NCBI GenBank assembly: GCA_946478775.1
Contig: CAMLDR010000145.1
Coordinates: forward strand, 1 to 10,754
DNA length: 10,754 nucleotides
Direction of reading: 5' to 3'
From: an uncultured Flavobacteriales bacterium
GTDB taxonomy: Bacteria > Bacteroidota > Bacteroidia > Flavobacteriales > Crocinitomicaceae
The stretch's first letter is position 1. Every line of letters starts with the position of its first letter. The notes under the pieces are model-generated. The model had not been told where the DNA came from, made no database searches, and was given only the letters and a program-made list of their open reading frames with translations. Position numbers and translations under genes: made by a program. Below, in pieces: positions 8,134-10,754 of the stretch.

Positions 8134-8195
8134 TGATTCAGGCAAGCGTTAGCGCGGCCAGGAACAAAACTAGCACAGTTAATACAACATAGAAT

Positions 8196-10145
8196 ATGAA
8201 ACACCTTATCCTTGCAATGATAGCTATAACAGTAACGAGTTACGCTATTGCCCAGTCACCGCTTTACATCGACTACGACTGGAAAAGTACTCCTGAAAAA
8301 ATGGAGGTCACAGAAAAAGACCGTCTGGAAGATGAAATCATCCTTTTTGAGAAAAAAAGTATTGAATTTACGGAATACAACAACGGATTTTATCAAATGG
8401 TCCTGGTCCACAATATCAAATTGATTAATACCGATAATGGGATTGAGAACAGCAATAAGGTTTATATTACCAACAAACAGGGATCCACGGTATTAAAACA
8501 AAAAGCCCGTGTGATCAAACCTGATGGAAAGATCATCAACCTGAAAGAATCGGATATCCAGGAATCGAAAGACGAAAACGGAAATGTGGAATACCAGTAC
8601 TTCGCTTTGGAAGGACTCGAAAAGGGAAGTTACATCGAATACCTGCATTACATCAGTGAAGAACCAATCTTAACAGGAGCTTCCATGTATCTGCAATCGG
8701 GTGTCGACAAAAAGAAGGTGAATTACGAAATCATTTGTCCGAAACACCTGGAATTTAAATTCCACTCCATCAATGGAATGCCGAATTTCACAAAAGACTC
8801 TTTAAATACAGATGTCAACAAATGCTTCATCGAAGCTTCAAACATTGAGGGGTTAAAAGATGAAGAATCCAGTGCATACAATGCAAATTTGATGAAATGC
8901 TACTATAAACTTCAAAAGAACACTTCCAATGGAAAGTCTAATTTCTATACTTACCTGGATGTTTCTAAAAATGTACACTCCAATCTTTTTGAAACCGTTT
9001 CTAAAAAGTCCGCAAAAAAAATCGCCGCGCTGGTTTCCGACCTTGGAAAAGGAGATTTGGAATCCCAATTACGTGAATTGGAATACAAACTAAAAACGGA
9101 AGTGGGAATGACCGAAGAATACTTTGAAGGAATCAGTGACCTGGATAACATTCTGACAAAAAAGATCACCAATGAAACAGGAATGATCAAACTAATGATT
9201 GCCTGTCTGAAGGAAATGAAAGTGAAGTTTGAAGTGGTTCTGACATCTGACCGGGACGAAAATCCCTTTCTAACAGATTACGAAGCTTATAATTTCCTGG
9301 ATGAAACCATGATCTACATCAGCGACATTCAAAAATACTGGTCACCCGGAGTGTTTTCAAGAATCGGCTTCCCTCCTTTTGAATACATGAACAACAACGG
9401 ATTGTTTGTAGAAGAGCGCATTGTAGGCGATCAGGCTTTCGGAGTGGGTAAAGTGAAATACATTACAGGAACTAAAAGTGAGGAATCGATTGATGAGATT
9501 AACACCGTTGTAACCTTTAACTCGGACCTGAGTGAGCCAACCATTGAACTGGAGCGCAAATTATCCGGATACAAAGCCATGTTCCCGCAATTCATTTTAG
9601 ATTTTGTGCAGGATGAAGCTAAGAAAACAGAATTGAAAGAAGAGGTTTTGTTATACCTGGACAAAGATTCCAAATTGACGGACGTTTCTTTTCAAAACGA
9701 TAACAGCAAAGTAGCAGGTAAAGAAACTTTTGTAGCCAAAGGAAAAATTTCAGGGACCAATTTCATTGAGAAAGCCGGAACGAAAACCTTGTTGAAGGTG
9801 GGAATGCTTATCGGACCGCAAGCTGAGATGTACAATAAAGAAGCGCGCAAATTACCTGTTTCGACTCAATTTACTCGCCAGTACGTCAGAAAAATCGTGA
9901 TCAATATTCCGGAAGGAACTAAAGTTAAAAACCCGGAGATCCTGAATTTCAACATTGTTTCCAATGACGAGAAGGCTTTGCAATCCGGTTTTGTTTCTTC
10001 TTATGAATTAAACGGAAATCAATTGGTTGTAACCATCCATGAATTTTACAATAAGGTATATTACCCGGTTGCCGAATACGAGATGTATGAAAAGGTGATC
10101 AACGGGGCTGCCGATTTTAATAAGCTGGTATTGGTATTGGAATAA
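8196..10145 (+). CDS. Exported DUF3857-family protein with degenerate transglutaminase-like region
   Basis: The protein has 649 residues. MKHLILAMIAITVTSYAIAQ is a clear signal peptide, with likely cleavage after AIAQ. Residues about 40-240 match DUF3857, with a conserved-looking stretch around 95-155 (ARVIKPDGKIINL, then ALEGLEKGSYIEY). Residues about 290-385 align in outline with a transglutaminase core. Where family members have the G-x-C-x-D nucleophile motif, however, this protein reads NETGMIKLM (326-334), and where they have the histidine it reads YNFLDETMIYI (365-375). A catalytically dead core is therefore inferred. Residues about 440-649 are the C-terminal beta domain, ending in AADFNKLVLVLE. 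Length and architecture parallel the preceding gene, so the two are probably diverged paralogues, one active and one structural or regulatory. It lies 87 bases after its neighbour with no obvious terminator between them, and a strong terminator follows its stop. Confidence 0.8.
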   Translation: MKHLILAMIAITVTSYAIAQSPLYIDYDWKSTPEKMEVTEKDRLEDEIILFEKKSIEFTEYNNGFYQMVLVHNIKLINTDNGIENSNKVYITNKQGSTVLKQKARVIKPDGKIINLKESDIQESKDENGNVEYQYFALEGLEKGSYIEYLHYISEEPILTGASMYLQSGVDKKKVNYEIICPKHLEFKFHSINGMPNFTKDSLNTDVNKCFIEASNIEGLKDEESSAYNANLMKCYYKLQKNTSNGKSNFYTYLDVSKNVHSNLFETVSKKSAKKIAALVSDLGKGDLESQLRELEYKLKTEVGMTEEYFEGISDLDNILTKKITNETGMIKLMIACLKEMKVKFEVVLTSDRDENPFLTDYEAYNFLDETMIYISDIQKYWSPGVFSRIGFPPFEYMNNNGLFVEERIVGDQAFGVGKVKYITGTKSEESIDEINTVVTFNSDLSEPTIELERKLSGYKAMFPQFILDFVQDEAKKTELKEEVLLYLDKDSKLTDVSFQNDNSKVAGKETFVAKGKISGTNFIEKAGTKTLLKVGMLIGPQAEMYNKEARKLPVSTQFTRQYVRKIVINIPEGTKVKNPEILNFNIVSNDEKALQSGFVSSYELNGNQLVVTIHEFYNKVYYPVAEYEMYEKVINGAADFNKLVLVLE

Positions 10146-10169
10146 TCTTCCGATGGTTGATCAGATCAA

Positions 10170-10202
10170 AAAAAATCCCCCGGCTCAACCGGGGGATTTT
10201 TT
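10170..10202. terminator. Strong bidirectional intrinsic terminator
   Basis: TCCCCCGG (10176-10183) pairs perfectly with CCGGGGGA (10189-10196) around a 5-base CTCAA loop. The stem is flanked by an A-run upstream (10168-10175) and six T residues downstream (10197-10202). It works as a stem plus T-tract on both strands. Its position between the ends of two convergent genes, touching the stop codon of the minus-strand regulator, fits a shared terminator. Confidence 0.93.
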
Positions 10203-10657
10203 CATTTCTTGCAATTACTTGCAATTTGTGTCATCACCTTGGTGGTGATCTGCATTTCTTCCTGGGTAAGTCCGTTTAGGGCTGTTGCGCGATTGTTAGG
10301 AATCACCTCATCCATCGCTTCCATAGCGTCCAGTGCTTTTTGGGTTACCAAAATATCCATCTTCCGGCGATCGGTTTTATTGATCTTACGCTTCAGGTAT
10401 TTGGCTTCAACCAATAGGTTAATCATTCTGTTCACAGAAGCTGCATCCTTAAATACCAATTCTGAAATTTCGTTCTGCTGAATTCCCGGGTTTTCAATCA
10501 AACAACGAATAACCAGCCATTGGTCAATTGTGATTTGATGTCCGAGAGATCTCAAACGAGCCTGCGCAAATTGTCTATAGGTGCGAATTGCCCTGTCGAT
10601 CTTATAAAAAATAATCGAATCTAGTTTTTCCACTTGTAATATGTTGTTGTAGTACAT
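10202..10657 (-). CDS. MarR-family winged-helix transcriptional regulator
   Basis: The protein has 151 residues, the normal length for MarR proteins, and no signal peptide, so it is cytoplasmic. A dimerisation helix spans about 10-38. The winged helix-turn-helix spans about 42-106: QWLVIRCLIENPGIQQNEIS, then a recognition helix region KDAASVNRMINLLVEAKYL (70-88), then the wing with the family signature KTDRRKMDILVT (94-105). The last 40 residues return to the helical dimer interface. MarR proteins usually bind a palindrome near their own promoter and release it on binding a small molecule or on oxidation. There is no cysteine near the N-terminus as in OhrR, so redox sensing of that kind is unlikely (cysteines are at 52 and 149 only). 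It converges on the envelope gene group, so control of that group is not implied by position. It more likely controls itself and genes beyond the right edge. Confidence 0.9.
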   Translation of the reverse strand: MYYNNILQVEKLDSIIFYKIDRAIRTYRQFAQARLRSLGHQITIDQWLVIRCLIENPGIQQNEISELVFKDAASVNRMINLLVEAKYLKRKINKTDRRKMDILVTQKALDAMEAMDEVIPNNRATALNGLTQEEMQITTKVMTQIASNCKK

Positions 10658-10669
10658 AAGATAAATTGA

Positions 10670-10693
10670 GTTATAGTAATAACGTCAATTACT
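10670..10693. promoter_or_regulatory. Candidate MarR operator (overlapping inverted repeats)
   Basis: AGTAAT (10675-10680) and ATTACT (10688-10693) form a 6-bp inverted repeat with a 7-base spacer, 19 bp in all. A second one, GTTAT-AGTA-ATAAC, overlaps it at 10670-10683. The pair lies 13-36 bases upstream of the regulator's start codon, where MarR proteins commonly bind for autorepression. The sequence is AT-rich, so short inverted repeats are not rare. Confidence 0.4.
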
Positions 10694-10754
10694 CACTGTA
10701 AGTTGCATTCCGTGGACAAAATCCGTGAATTCTTTTAAAAGCCTTGCTAAATGA
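10694..10754. other. Upstream region of the regulator, right window edge
   Basis: This stretch holds no complete gene. TCCGTG occurs twice, at 10709-10714 and 10722-10727, 13 bases apart, followed by a TTTTAAAA palindrome (10733-10740). An ATG at 10751 is the only visible candidate for the start of a divergent gene, and its reading frame lies outside the window. No clear TAnnTTTG promoter element was found on either strand. Confidence 0.3.

Overview
The window looks like the left end of a draft contig from a member of the Bacteroidota. The first protein ends in a type IX secretion (T9SS) type A sorting domain, which is confined to that phylum. Gene starts lack Shine-Dalgarno sequences and have AT-rich leaders. 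The families present (DUF3857/transglutaminase proteins, very long MORN_2 repeat proteins) are common in Flavobacteriales. A Crocinitomicaceae/Fluviicola-like source is a guess. The first 13 bases equal the 3' end of the Illumina TruSeq adapter, so they are probably not genomic.

Layout: a terminator-like inverted repeat (37-76) precedes a secreted T9SS protein (154-2634). That protein carries a phosphohistidine-type swivel domain followed by a PEP-synthase/glucan-dikinase-type ATP-grasp domain. A weak terminator hairpin (2697-2732) and a possible Bacteroidetes-type promoter (2813-2841) separate it from three same-strand genes, 2897-10145. These encode (i) an exported TPR protein with about 29 MORN_2 repeats, (ii) an exported DUF3857/transglutaminase protein with an intact Cys-His-Asp triad, whose start overlaps the previous gene by 35 bases, and (iii) an exported relative that keeps the fold outline but appears to have lost the catalytic residues. 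A GC-rich perfect palindrome lies between (ii) and (iii). A strong bidirectional terminator (10170-10202) separates this group from a convergent MarR-family regulator (10202-10657, minus strand), which has a candidate operator just upstream of its start.

All four plus-strand proteins carry N-terminal signal peptides, so the region encodes envelope or surface functions. The three-gene group may act as a unit in the cell envelope, with a repeat scaffold, a catalytic transglutaminase-like protein and a non-catalytic partner. That is inferred only from gene order and overlap. No mobile element, phage gene, RNA gene or CRISPR array was seen, and every gene appears intact.
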